Source: Nitrosomonas sp. JL21 | Lineage (GTDB): Bacteria > Pseudomonadota > Gammaproteobacteria > Burkholderiales > Nitrosomonadaceae | Direction of reading: 5' to 3' | DNA: 64,000 nucleotides | Assembly (NCBI RefSeq): GCF_009833095.1 | Contig: NZ_QRCB01000021.1 | Coordinates: forward strand, 1-64,000 | Shown here: positions 34,800 through 43,537 of the stretch, piece by piece | Numbering within the stretch: the first letter of the stretch is position 1 | Layout of the letters: each line of letters opens with the position of its first letter | The notes under the pieces: generated by a model | Databases searched by the model: none | Told to the model about the DNA's origin: nothing | What the model saw: the letters and a program-made list of their open reading frames with translations, nothing else | Program-made: the position numbers and the translations under genes

Positions 34800-35600
34800 A
34801 TGCAAGAGGCTATTACATCGAGGCGCAAAGGAATGCTGAGATTAGTTAAATCATCGGATTCTATTACAAGTGAACAGAAAAATATGGTTGATTCAGATGA
34901 CTATTATAAGCAGGTCGAGCGTTATGCTGAGCAAATCCGCAAAACCAATAGCGCCGATGAAATGATTAGGATTCTTGATATTGTACTTTCTGAAACCCGA
35001 GGCTTAAGGTTCAACGATGAAGTGTTTGCCGCTCAGGAACAGGTGAAGCGCGCGGAATTGAAAATCGAAGCCTTGAAAGGCGAAATTGAACAGTTGCGCG
35101 GACTCGTGCATACCGATCAAATGACCGGTGCATTCAATCGCCGCGGCCTGGATGAGGTATTCAAACGTGAAGCAGCGCGCGCAGATAGAAATGCGCAATC
35201 GCTGGGCGTTGTGTTGGTCGATTTGGATAATTTCAAGCAAATCAATGATAACTTGGGTCATCCCTATGGTGATAGTGTGCTGATCAATCTGGTGACCGTG
35301 GCTAAAGAAACCTTGCGGCCCACGGATATCGTGGCGCGCTTTGGTGGTGAGGAATTTGTGATTCTACTGCCTGATGTTGAAATAGAAGAAGCGTTGACGA
35401 TTATCCATCGTTTGCAGAATAATCTGACTAAGAGCAGCTTGCTGCAAATCGATAATCAATTAAGCTCAATAACATTCAGCGCGGGTGTGGCGCTGCGTTC
35501 ATTTGGCGAGCACCAGAATTCAGTCATCAGTCGTGCTGATCAGGCGCTTTACCAAGCGAAACGGACTGGCAAGAACCGCGCAATTCCTGCATTACTGTAA
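34800..35600 (+). CDS. Diguanylate cyclase (GGDEF), short paralogue
   Basis: 266 residues. A helical segment (YYKQVERYAEQIRKTNSADE, about 40-100) resembles YAEKISKTEDINELNQLLGE of the preceding gene, and the GGDEF domains align closely, so the two are probably tandem duplicates. GGEEF is at 182-186 with an RPTD I-site upstream. AGAGGAGG lies 8 nt before this ATG, which decides the start over an in-frame one at 34707. 224 bp separate it from the larger paralogue. Confidence 0.9.
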   Translation: MQEAITSRRKGMLRLVKSSDSITSEQKNMVDSDDYYKQVERYAEQIRKTNSADEMIRILDIVLSETRGLRFNDEVFAAQEQVKRAELKIEALKGEIEQLRGLVHTDQMTGAFNRRGLDEVFKREAARADRNAQSLGVVLVDLDNFKQINDNLGHPYGDSVLINLVTVAKETLRPTDIVARFGGEEFVILLPDVEIEEALTIIHRLQNNLTKSSLLQIDNQLSSITFSAGVALRSFGEHQNSVISRADQALYQAKRTGKNRAIPALL

Positions 35601-35671
35601 CTCTAAGACGATAGGCTGCCAGCAGGCGATCCTGTAAAACTATTTCAAGCTGCTGGTTCTCAATCCTTTTC

Positions 35672-35695
35672 GTAAGTGTGTAAGTATGTAAGTGT
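35672..35695. repeat. Three tandem 8-bp repeats
   Basis: GTAAGTGT, GTAAGTAT and GTAAGTGT in direct succession, about 125 bp upstream of the EAL-HDOD gene. The unit could be a regulator binding array or simple slippage. Confidence 0.5.
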
Positions 35696-35819
35696 GAATT
35701 GTAGGGTTGTGAAAATTTTGCTGGTTCTGAATTTTTTCAGATTCTGATTAAGAAATTATTCATTGAGTCGATGAATAAGGACATTTTGCATCACAGAGTA
35801 AGTTATAGCGGAGGAAGTC

Positions 35820-37058
35820 ATGGGAGGTTTTTTTCTTGGTCGGCAACCAATTCTAGATCGTAATCATAATCTGGTTGCTTTTGAATTACTTTTCAGACAA
35901 GAAGAGACTGAAGAATCGGTAAACGTCACCAATGATTTTTCCGCATCGGCAAATGTCATCGTCAATGCCTATGGTCAATTAGGCATCCAAAATGTATTAG
36001 GGCGGCAGCGTGGTTTTATCAACGCAGATCCGGATCTGGTCATGAGCGACATCATTAGCTTGCTGCCGAGCAAGCATGTTGTTCTGGAAATCAGAGAGTC
36101 ATCCACAATCAGCACAGAATTCCTTCAACGTTGTAATGAATTGAAACAAAAGGGCTATCAATTTGCTCTGGATAATATTGTGGCAATGAATGGCAAAGTC
36201 GAGCAGTTGCTTCCCATCGTGAGCGTCGCGAAAGTTGACATTCTGGCGTTGGAAAAGGAGCAATTGATAAAGCTTGTGCATGAATTGAATCGTTGGCCTG
36301 TTCTCTTATTGGCGTTGAAAGTAGAAAATCGTGAGCAAGAAATGCTCTGCATGCAATTGGGATTCCAGATGTTTCAGGGTTATTACTTCGCCAAACCTGA
36401 AGTTATGACGGTAAAACGCGCCGATCCAGGAAAATTGTCGTTATTGAAGCTATTGACTTTAGTAATGGGCGAGACCGACATTGAAGAAATCGAAAAAGAA
36501 TTCAAGCATCAACCCGGGTTGAGCTATAACTTGATGCGCATGGTCAATTCAGTTGCCAGCGGTGTGCCTCAGAAAATTAATTCGATTAAACATGCAATCA
36601 TGATTTTAGGCCGCAAACAATTGCAACGGTGGATACAACTGTTGCTGTATAGCGCCAATCAATCCGACGATAGTATGTCGAATGCGTTGATGCAAACGGC
36701 GGCGACACGAGGGAAGCTGATGGAATTAATCGCCACCTCTGAACGTCCTCATGATAAGAATCATCATGAAAGAGCCTTTATGGTTGGTATTCTCTCCTTA
36801 CTTGATGTGTTGCTTGGAATCGACATGCAGCAAATCATCGACAAGTTGGGTATTCCCGAGGATATGAGCCAGGCGTTGTTAACTCGCGATGGCCGCTTAG
36901 GTCAGGAACTCAAGCTTGTTGAAGCCAATGAAAAAGGCGATATCACTTTGATCCAGTCTCTCTTGCACGAACTGGGCTTTCTGAACCTGGCCGAGCTATC
37001 GGATATCGAAATACAAGCAGTCGGCTGGGCTAATCGAATTGGCGATGCCACAAGTTGA
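35820..37058 (+). CDS. EAL-HDOD signalling protein (YuxH-like), EAL degenerate
   Basis: 412 residues. An EAL-like domain (about 1-205) starts GGFFLGRQPILDRNHNLVAF. The catalytic EAL is FELL, and the metal-binding DDF position is LDNI, so phosphodiesterase activity is not expected. The HDOD domain (about 210-400) includes GLSYNLMRMVNSVASGVPQK and MILGRKQLQRWIQLLLYS. Proteins of this class (CdgJ, YuxH) influence motility through interactions. GGAGG lies 5 nt before the ATG. Between the diguanylate cyclases and the chemotaxis operon. Confidence 0.9.
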   Translation: MGGFFLGRQPILDRNHNLVAFELLFRQEETEESVNVTNDFSASANVIVNAYGQLGIQNVLGRQRGFINADPDLVMSDIISLLPSKHVVLEIRESSTISTEFLQRCNELKQKGYQFALDNIVAMNGKVEQLLPIVSVAKVDILALEKEQLIKLVHELNRWPVLLLALKVENREQEMLCMQLGFQMFQGYYFAKPEVMTVKRADPGKLSLLKLLTLVMGETDIEEIEKEFKHQPGLSYNLMRMVNSVASGVPQKINSIKHAIMILGRKQLQRWIQLLLYSANQSDDSMSNALMQTAATRGKLMELIATSERPHDKNHHERAFMVGILSLLDVLLGIDMQQIIDKLGIPEDMSQALLTRDGRLGQELKLVEANEKGDITLIQSLLHELGFLNLAELSDIEIQAVGWANRIGDATS

Positions 37059-37231
37059 GTATCGTTCTGAGAATACCTAAAAAGCAAGATATTGAATCAA
37101 TTCTCTTTTGCCGTAACGCTCGATAAACGACCGAAATTCGTCCGTTTGTGCTCGACCAGATAGCTAACAGCACTGATAAATTGAGCGTTTCTTCTTTCCC
37201 AAGAATTAATCATTTTATGGCTCATCAGAAC

Positions 37232-37258
37232 TAAAGTTATTCTATGTTCTGACGTTAA
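37232..37258 (+). promoter_or_regulatory. Candidate sigma28 promoter of the chemotaxis operon
   Basis: TAAAGTT at the -35 (37232-37238) and GACGTTAA at 37251-37258 give TAAA-N15-GACGTTAA. The spacing to the FliA consensus is exact, and 6 of 8 bases of the -10 (GCCGATAA) match. It would place che genes under the same sigma factor as fliC. Confidence 0.55.
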
Positions 37259-37304
37259 CTCGTTGAGTAAATATGATTTTTAAATCAAATGGGAATCGAG
37301 AGTC

Positions 37305-37457
37305 ATGGAAACAGATTCTTCAAAAATCAGCTGCTTAATATCCCTGCATCGATTAAGTCGCGCGAAATTTTCCCAATGTGAAATCCATGATGAATATTCC
37401 ACAGAATATGCATTGGCTGAGTCAATCAGCGGTATTAAAAACTTTCAAGCCGACTGA
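37305..37457 (+). CDS. Possible 50-residue ORF in che leader
   Basis: An ATG-to-TGA frame of 50 codons downstream of the candidate sigma28 promoter. It starts METDSSKISCLISLHR and ends just before the ribosome-binding site of the CheZ-like gene. The Shine-Dalgarno sequence is weak (GAGAG). There is no recognised similarity, and it overlaps a poor upstream extension of the next gene. It may be a leader peptide or chance. Confidence 0.3.
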   Translation: METDSSKISCLISLHRLSRAKFSQCEIHDEYSTEYALAESISGIKNFQAD

Positions 37458-37470
37458 CAAGGAGAGGAAA

Positions 37471-38049
37471 GTGACTGATCGAAAATCAGAAGATCATGGA
37501 AGTGCTAAACCCAATGCAGATGAGCTGACTACCAACAGTTTGTATGAAATGCTCTGTAACGTTGATGCAGAAGAGTATTTCATGAATATCAAAGAAGACC
37601 TCTCCCAGGTTGATCGATTAGTCAGCGATGCAGTGAATAATCTGGTAATTAATTTTAGATATATCAGTAAGTTGACCAAAACTCATCATGACATGGTGCT
37701 CGCGATTGAAAAAATGGCCGTTCCTGAAAAGAGTGTCCCGATCATTGAGTTGTTGGAGAAACAGATGGTCATTGCGGACAAAATTGAACAAGAATTGGAA
37801 ATGACAGTGACTTCACTACAATTCGGCGATCTCGTCACACAATTACTGGCTCATACGGTCAAGCAAGTTGAAAACTTGAACATCGAATTGCAGCACATTG
37901 ATCGGCAAGCAGACTGGAAAAATGGGCGCTCTTCTGTGCAAGAAAAACATGAGGGAATCTCAAGCGCAGTAAAGGCGGCCAATACAAGAGCTAAAAAGAA
38001 ACCCGTGGTGCAGCAAGGCATGCAGATGGGAGATATCGAGCTTTTCTGA
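37471..38049 (+). CDS. CheZ-like chemotaxis protein
   Basis: 192 residues, mainly helical. The segment TSLQFGDLVTQLLAHTVKQV (about residues 110-130) resembles the CheZ active-site helix, where QDFQDLTGQ supplies Asp143 and Gln147 of E. coli CheZ; here Asp and Gln have the same i, i+4 spacing. The C-terminus GMQMGDIELF is a short acidic-hydrophobic tail, as CheZ uses to hold CheY. cheY follows 68 bp later. A phospho-CheY phosphatase is the best guess, but the family is often annotated only as chemotaxis protein. The GTG at 37471 has AAGGAG 6 nt upstream, so starts at 37378-37390 are rejected. Confidence 0.6.
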   Translation: MTDRKSEDHGSAKPNADELTTNSLYEMLCNVDAEEYFMNIKEDLSQVDRLVSDAVNNLVINFRYISKLTKTHHDMVLAIEKMAVPEKSVPIIELLEKQMVIADKIEQELEMTVTSLQFGDLVTQLLAHTVKQVENLNIELQHIDRQADWKNGRSSVQEKHEGISSAVKAANTRAKKKPVVQQGMQMGDIELF

Positions 38050-38117
38050 TTGGGTTCAATTGAAATGATGCAGGTGTAAGCAGCAAATTAACAATGTAAG
38101 TGAGAGGAGTAAGGCAA

Positions 38118-38483
38118 ATGGCGAAAACAATACTGACGGTCGATGACTCAACATCAATTCGGCAAATGGTTGCTTTTACCCTGAAAGGGGCCGGTTATGA
38201 GGTCATTGAAGCAGTGGATGGTCAAGATGCCTTGGAAAAGGCGAATCATCATCGAGTGAATCTCGTACTGACGGATATCAATATGCCGCGCATGGATGGA
38301 TTGAAACTACTAGAGCTGTTGCGCGAGTTGAATCACTATAAAACCATTCCGATTTTGATGCTGACGACCGAATCGGGCGACGAAATGAAGGCGAAAGGAA
38401 GGGCGGCAGGTGCTACCGGTTGGCTCGTCAAGCCGTTTGATCCAAAACGCTTGCTGGAAGTGATTGCTAAAGTAATCAATTGA
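38118..38483 (+). CDS. cheY: Chemotaxis response regulator CheY
   Basis: A 121-residue single-domain receiver. VDDSTSIRQMV carries the acidic pair, LVLTDINMPRMDG the phospho-acceptor Asp, LMLTTE the Thr and WLVKPF the Lys. It carries the signal from CheA to the flagellar switch. AGGAG and AAGG precede the ATG. The neighbours cheA and the CheZ-like gene fit. Confidence 0.93.
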   Translation: MAKTILTVDDSTSIRQMVAFTLKGAGYEVIEAVDGQDALEKANHHRVNLVLTDINMPRMDGLKLLELLRELNHYKTIPILMLTTESGDEMKAKGRAAGATGWLVKPFDPKRLLEVIAKVIN

Positions 38484-38622
38484 TATGCCGCGGAAAAGAA
38501 ATATCGCCACGAACATTACCTTTTGATGCATTCAGATTGAGTAATGATTTTACCTCTTTTTCTACATTTGTTTGTTTACTTCAAATGCTAGGCTAACAGC
38601 TCACTATGAAATAAGGTGACTT

Positions 38623-40794
38623 ATGAGTACTGATCTCGAACAATTTTATGAAATATTTTTTGAAGAATCCTCGGAGTTGCTGGCAGATATGGAAGCGTGT
38701 CTGTTAAGGCTCGATGTGAATTCGCCGGATTTGGAAGATTTGAACGCTATTTTTCGCGCTGCGCATTCAATCAAAGGTGGAGCGGGTACGCTTGGCTTTA
38801 CGGATATGACGGAGGCAACCCATATGCTAGAAACATTACTGGATAAATTAAGAAAAGGGGAGCTCGAGGTACGCAGCGAGATGGTCGATGCCTTTTTAAG
38901 AGCTGGTGATGTCATTCGCGAACAACTAGCGGCTCATCGCGGAGAAGGACAAGCCGATCCTGCAGCTGCAGTTGCGATCTGTGAGGAATTGAAACGACTC
39001 AGCGACGAGTCGCAAGGGTCAGTTAAAAATATTCAAGCTGATACCGCTCAGCCCAAGGTGGTGCCCTCAGAGCCAATACCAGCAGTTACCAAGGATCAGT
39101 CTCAATCAGCCCAAAAAATAGCAGGTCAAACCTATGACATTGAGTTCTCCAAAAGCGGTATGAGTGATGCAGCTCTGGAGAATTTATTCCTTAATTTAAG
39201 GAATCTCGGTGCACTAGCAGATCATTCAGAAGAAACTGGAAATGAGCTATGTAAACTAAAGCTTACGACAAATAACAGCGAAGAGGATGTCTGGGAGACA
39301 CTGGCATTTGTGGTCAATCCAGAAAATTTAAAAATCGAGATTGATCAGTCAACCATTGTTCCCGCAGCGGATGATGGCGTGAAAAATAATTCAAGTGAGG
39401 CTGTAGCCCAGGCGGAACCATCGACAAGTCGAGATAATACATCTTCAACTGCCGATTATGGTTTCTTCCCAGGAGCACCGGCTGCCCCGATTGATTCGGA
39501 AGATCCCGAATTGAGTGAGCATTCATCCTTGCAGCAACCGGAGATCACGCCTGTTCCTAAAGACATGTCAGCAGTTTCGAACAAATCTTCCAATAAAAAT
39601 AATGCCGCAGTGTCGGCCAGCGAAACTTCATCGATACGAGTAAGTATTGAAAAGGTCGATCAAATGATCAATCTGGTGGGTGAATTAGTCATCACTCAAG
39701 CAATGTTGGCGCAAACAGCTTCTCAATTCGATCCTGTGCTATTCGAGAAATTGCACAGCGGTATGAGTCAATTGGAGAGAAATACGCGTGATCTGCAAGA
39801 GTCAGTGATGTCGATTCGCATGATGCCGATCAGTTTCGTATTCAGTCGTTATCCGCGTGTTGTCCGTGATCTTGCCTCCAAGCTCAATAAGCGCGTTGAA
39901 CTGAAGACTGTGGGGGAGAATACCGAGTTAGATAAAGGCTTGATTGAAAAGATTGCTGACCCTTTGACGCATTTGGTTCGAAACAGTCTGGATCACGGCA
40001 TTGAGGTGCCTGAAAAGCGCCTTGCGGCAGGTAAACCAGCGCACGGCACTATTACACTTCGTGCTTTTCACCAAGGAGGCAGCATTGTTATTGAAGTCAA
40101 TGACGATGGCGCAGGCTTAAACAGAGGAAAAATTCTTGCGAAAGCTCGAGAACGCGGATTGCCGGTGCATGATGGCATGACCGATCAAGAAGTCTGGTTA
40201 TTGATATTTGAAGCCGGTTTCTCAACTGCTGAGAAGGTTACAGATGTGTCCGGTCGGGGCGTAGGCATGGATGTCGTCAAGCGTAATATTCTGGGTATGG
40301 GTGGCCGCATCGAAATCGAATCTGTGTTTGGCGAAGGCACGCGCATCTCGATTCGTTTGCCCTTAACATTGGCGATACTGGATGGTTTGTCAATAGCGGT
40401 CGGTGATCAGATGTTTATTGTTCCACTCAATTATATCGTTGAATCACTGCAGCCGCGTGCCGCCGATATCAAAACGGTCAGTGGCCATGGCCGCGTGGTT
40501 CAAGTTCGCGGCGAATATTTACCCGTCATTGCCTTACACGAAATTTTCAATTTGCGTCCTAATGTCACTTCAGTTCATGAGGGAATTCTGGTTATTTTAG
40601 AAGCGGAAGGTCACAAAGCTGCCTTGTTCGTAGATGACTTGGTAGGACAGCATCAGGTTGTAATCAAGAGCTTGGAAAGTAATTATCGAAGAGTGCAAGG
40701 AGTTTCTGGAGCCACCATCATGGGTGATGGCAAAGTAGCGCTCATTCTTGATACTGCGGCATTAGTACTGGCCTCGCAGCAAGAAATGATATAG
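38623..40794 (+). CDS. cheA: Chemotaxis histidine kinase CheA
   Basis: 723 residues. The HPt domain has the phosphorylated His48 in FRAAHSIKGGAGTLGF. A P2-like domain (about 170-245, TYDIEFSKSGMS) and a long Ser/Pro/Glu linker follow. Then the dimerisation domain (RVSIEKVDQMINLVGELVIT), the kinase domain (LTHLVRNSLDHGIE, DDGAGLNRGK, SGRGVGMDVV) and a CheW-like domain at the C-terminus. All catalytic boxes are present. It would phosphorylate CheY and CheB. No cheW or receptor gene lies in the window. Confidence 0.96.
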   Translation: MSTDLEQFYEIFFEESSELLADMEACLLRLDVNSPDLEDLNAIFRAAHSIKGGAGTLGFTDMTEATHMLETLLDKLRKGELEVRSEMVDAFLRAGDVIREQLAAHRGEGQADPAAAVAICEELKRLSDESQGSVKNIQADTAQPKVVPSEPIPAVTKDQSQSAQKIAGQTYDIEFSKSGMSDAALENLFLNLRNLGALADHSEETGNELCKLKLTTNNSEEDVWETLAFVVNPENLKIEIDQSTIVPAADDGVKNNSSEAVAQAEPSTSRDNTSSTADYGFFPGAPAAPIDSEDPELSEHSSLQQPEITPVPKDMSAVSNKSSNKNNAAVSASETSSIRVSIEKVDQMINLVGELVITQAMLAQTASQFDPVLFEKLHSGMSQLERNTRDLQESVMSIRMMPISFVFSRYPRVVRDLASKLNKRVELKTVGENTELDKGLIEKIADPLTHLVRNSLDHGIEVPEKRLAAGKPAHGTITLRAFHQGGSIVIEVNDDGAGLNRGKILAKARERGLPVHDGMTDQEVWLLIFEAGFSTAEKVTDVSGRGVGMDVVKRNILGMGGRIEIESVFGEGTRISIRLPLTLAILDGLSIAVGDQMFIVPLNYIVESLQPRAADIKTVSGHGRVVQVRGEYLPVIALHEIFNLRPNVTSVHEGILVILEAEGHKAALFVDDLVGQHQVVIKSLESNYRRVQGVSGATIMGDGKVALILDTAALVLASQQEMI

Positions 40795-40837
40795 CTGATT
40801 TATAAATGAATGCTGTGACCCTATCGAGATAGCGATT

Positions 40838-41701
40838 ATGGAATTAATTTCAAACTTGGAAAGAATTTCCGAACATAAAACACGTGAATATGCTTTTACT
40901 CAAGCAGATTTTGAACGTATTAAAAATTTGATCTACAAGCGTGCCGGCATTTCGCTTTCTTCCAGTAAGCAAAATATGGTGTACAGTCGTCTTGCTCGAC
41001 GCTTACGTGCCAATGGGTTTAATAACTTTCAGGACTATTTGAATTTCCTGGAAAAGGGAAATCCCGCAGAATGGGAAGCCTTTACCAATGCATTGACAAC
41101 TAATCTCACAGCGTTCTTTCGGGAGCAGCATCATTTTCCAATCCTCGAAAAGCATATCGAGAAACGCAAAAATCAGAACAAAATCCAACTCTGGTGCAGC
41201 GCTTCTTCTACCGGAGAAGAACCTTACTCAATGGCCATGGCGATGGTAGAAGTATTTAAGTCATTCACGCCGCCTGTTCATATTTTAGCCACAGATTTGG
41301 ATACCAGTGTTCTTGCTAAAGCCCAGCTTGGGATTTATCCACTGGATAAATTGGAAAAAATTCCCAAGGAAAAACTTCGGCAGTTTTTTTTGAAGGGTAA
41401 GGGGGCGCAATCGGGTTCTGCCAGAGTGCGCCCAGAGCTGAGAAATATGATTACATTCCGGCAATTGAATTTACTGGATGAAAGTTGGCCGATCCGTGGA
41501 CCATTCGATGCCATATTCTGCCGCAATGTCATGATATATTTTGATAAACCTACTCAATACAAAATCTTAAAAAAATTTGTACCCTTATTGGCGCCGGATG
41601 GATTGTTATTCGCAGGTCATTCTGAAAGCTTTCAACATGCAAGTGATTTATTCAAGTTGCGAGAAAAAACCGTGTATGAGTTAGTCAATAAACAGAGGTA
41701 A
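40838..41701 (+). CDS. cheR: Chemotaxis methyltransferase CheR
   Basis: 287 residues. An N-terminal helical domain (FERIKNLIYKRAGISLSSSK) is followed by a SAM-binding Rossmann domain: IQLWCSASSTGEEPYSMAMA, HILATDLDTSVLAKA and DAIFCRNVMIYFDKPTQYKI. It methylates Glu residues of chemoreceptors. The order cheA-cheR-cheD-cheB is typical of betaproteobacteria. Confidence 0.96.
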   Translation: MELISNLERISEHKTREYAFTQADFERIKNLIYKRAGISLSSSKQNMVYSRLARRLRANGFNNFQDYLNFLEKGNPAEWEAFTNALTTNLTAFFREQHHFPILEKHIEKRKNQNKIQLWCSASSTGEEPYSMAMAMVEVFKSFTPPVHILATDLDTSVLAKAQLGIYPLDKLEKIPKEKLRQFFLKGKGAQSGSARVRPELRNMITFRQLNLLDESWPIRGPFDAIFCRNVMIYFDKPTQYKILKKFVPLLAPDGLLFAGHSESFQHASDLFKLREKTVYELVNKQR

Positions 41702-41705
41702 TAGC

Positions 41706-42314
41706 ATGGTTGAGATTAAAGATGAGCAAGTGGCTAGCAATTTTTACTTTGATAAGAGTTTCGACTGTCATGCTGTTAAGCTATTACCCGGTGAATATTT
41801 TGTGACCGATAAAGATTTGTTGTTGGTAACCGTGTTGGGTTCATGCGTTGCAGCATGTATCCGCGATTGTTACAGCGGAATTGGCGGTATGAACCATTTC
41901 ATGCTTCCTGATGGGGGGGAAGCAGGGAGCCCCCTGAATGCGTCGGCGCGGTATGGCACGTATGCGATGGAAATATTAATTAACCAGCTATTGAAATTGG
42001 GTGCTCGCCGAAGCAATTTGGAAGCCAAAGTATTTGGCGGCGGTAATGTACTGGATGGATTGACTGTGGCCAATGTCGGGCAGCGAAATGCCGATTTCGT
42101 GCTGAAATTTTTGCAAACCGAAAGAATACGCGTAGTGGCTCAGGATTTAGTCGATATTTTTCCTCGCAAAGTCTATTTTTTCCCTAAAAGCAGCAAAGTC
42201 ATGGTGAAAAAATTGCGCAACCAACACAATACGACCATTTCCCAGCGTGAACGGGATTACAGGCAGCGTCTGTATAAAGTTGACGCCGGAGGAGAAGTAG
42301 AGCTGTTTTCCTAA
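41706..42314 (+). CDS. cheD: Chemoreceptor glutamine deamidase CheD
   Basis: 202 residues. The catalytic Cys lies in TVLGSCVAACIRD and the His in GGMNHFMLPD; KVFGGGNVL is also conserved. It deamidates receptor Gln to Glu. The N-terminal 20 residues and the C-terminal 40 extend beyond the usual core, as in betaproteobacterial CheD. It begins 4 bp after cheR, with AGAGG 8 nt before the ATG. Confidence 0.94.
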   Translation: MVEIKDEQVASNFYFDKSFDCHAVKLLPGEYFVTDKDLLLVTVLGSCVAACIRDCYSGIGGMNHFMLPDGGEAGSPLNASARYGTYAMEILINQLLKLGARRSNLEAKVFGGGNVLDGLTVANVGQRNADFVLKFLQTERIRVVAQDLVDIFPRKVYFFPKSSKVMVKKLRNQHNTTISQRERDYRQRLYKVDAGGEVELFS

Positions 42315-42348
42315 TGCGATTGATTGACAATCTAATCGAGTATTTGCA

Positions 42349-43431
42349 ATGAATAAAACTACCGTTGTCGTCGTCGACGATTCAGCTTTGATTCGTAAGC
42401 TATTAACCGAAATTATCAATAGCCAGTCTGATATGCAGGTGATCGGTACTGCCGCGGATCCGCTGGCAGCACGCGAGATGATTCGAGAAATGAATCCCGA
42501 TGTGCTGACATTGGATATTGAAATGCCGAAAATGGATGGTATTGATTTTTTGGAAAAATTGATGCGTCTGCGGCCCATGCCGGTCATTATGGTGTCGACA
42601 CTGACGGATAAAGGTTCTGAAGTAACGTTGAAAGCGCTTGAGCTGGGTGCAGTTGACTTTGTGTCAAAACCGAAAATAGACATTGCCGCAGGATTAAAAG
42701 AATATAGCCAGGAAATTACGAACAAAATCCGCATTGCCAAGTCTGCACGAATTAAACGGTTAACACCTTCACTGCAAATCACAAAAAGTGCATCGGCGGA
42801 TGCCATATTACCCGCAGTATCGAATCGTATTGCTTCGACCGAAAAGTTGATCATCGTAGGAGCCTCAACCGGAGGTACTGAAGCGATCAAAGAATTTCTA
42901 ATTCATATGCCTCCAGATTCGCCAGGAATTTTGATTACTCAGCATATGCCCGAAGGATTTACTAAATCATTCGCCAATCGTTTAAACAGTCTCTGCAGAA
43001 TTTCTGTGATGGAGGCACAAGGAGGCGAAAGAGTTTTGCCCGGTCATGCATTTATCGCTCCCGGTCATTCCCATTTGCTGTTGAAGCGGAGTGGGGCCAA
43101 CTACATGACCGAATTAAACCAGGGTGAGCTCGTAAGTCGACACAGGCCATCGGTTGATGTACTATTCCGATCAGCTGCAAACTGTGCCGGTAAAAATGCG
43201 ATTGGCGTCATTCTTACCGGAATGGGCAAGGATGGCGCGGCAGGAATGCTGGAGATGCATAAGGCAGGCGCCTATAATTTTGCGCAGGATGAACTGAGTT
43301 GTGTTGTTTTTGGCATGCCCAAGGAAGCCATTGCCGCAGGGGGGGTTGATGAAGTGGTGCCCCTCAAAGATATTGCCAGAAGCGTCCTAACAAAGTTATC
43401 AAGTATGGGAATGCGCAGTAATCGAGTTTAG
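42349..43431 (+). CDS. cheB: Chemoreceptor methylesterase CheB
   Basis: 360 residues. The receiver has [13 protein letters not shown] and Asp56 in [11 protein letters not shown]. The C-terminal methylesterase domain has the Ser in [13 protein letters not shown], the His in [10 protein letters not shown] and the Asp in [13 protein letters not shown]. It removes methyl groups from receptors when phosphorylated by CheA. Last gene of the operon, 34 bp after cheD. Confidence 0.96.
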   Translation: MNKTTVVVVDDSALIRKLLTEIINSQSDMQVIGTAADPLAAREMIREMNPDVLTLDIEMPKMDGIDFLEKLMRLRPMPVIMVSTLTDKGSEVTLKALELGAVDFVSKPKIDIAAGLKEYSQEITNKIRIAKSARIKRLTPSLQITKSASADAILPAVSNRIASTEKLIIVGASTGGTEAIKEFLIHMPPDSPGILITQHMPEGFTKSFANRLNSLCRISVMEAQGGERVLPGHAFIAPGHSHLLLKRSGANYMTELNQGELVSRHRPSVDVLFRSAANCAGKNAIGVILTGMGKDGAAGMLEMHKAGAYNFAQDELSCVVFGMPKEAIAAGGVDEVVPLKDIARSVLTKLSSMGMRSNRV

Positions 43432-43537
43432 GGGGAACTCGGAATTCAGCACAGCATGGACGAGCGCAGTGGTTTTCAGCACTTCCTTAACTTGCCGCAT
43501 CTTCGTTCCCAGATTATGCGAGGCGAATACCTGATCT

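Larger units (their letters stand above)
37059..37470. other. Leader region of the chemotaxis operon
   Basis: 412 bp upstream of the CheZ-like gene. It contains the candidate sigma28 promoter at 37232-37258 and a short ORF at 37305-37457. Confidence 0.55.
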
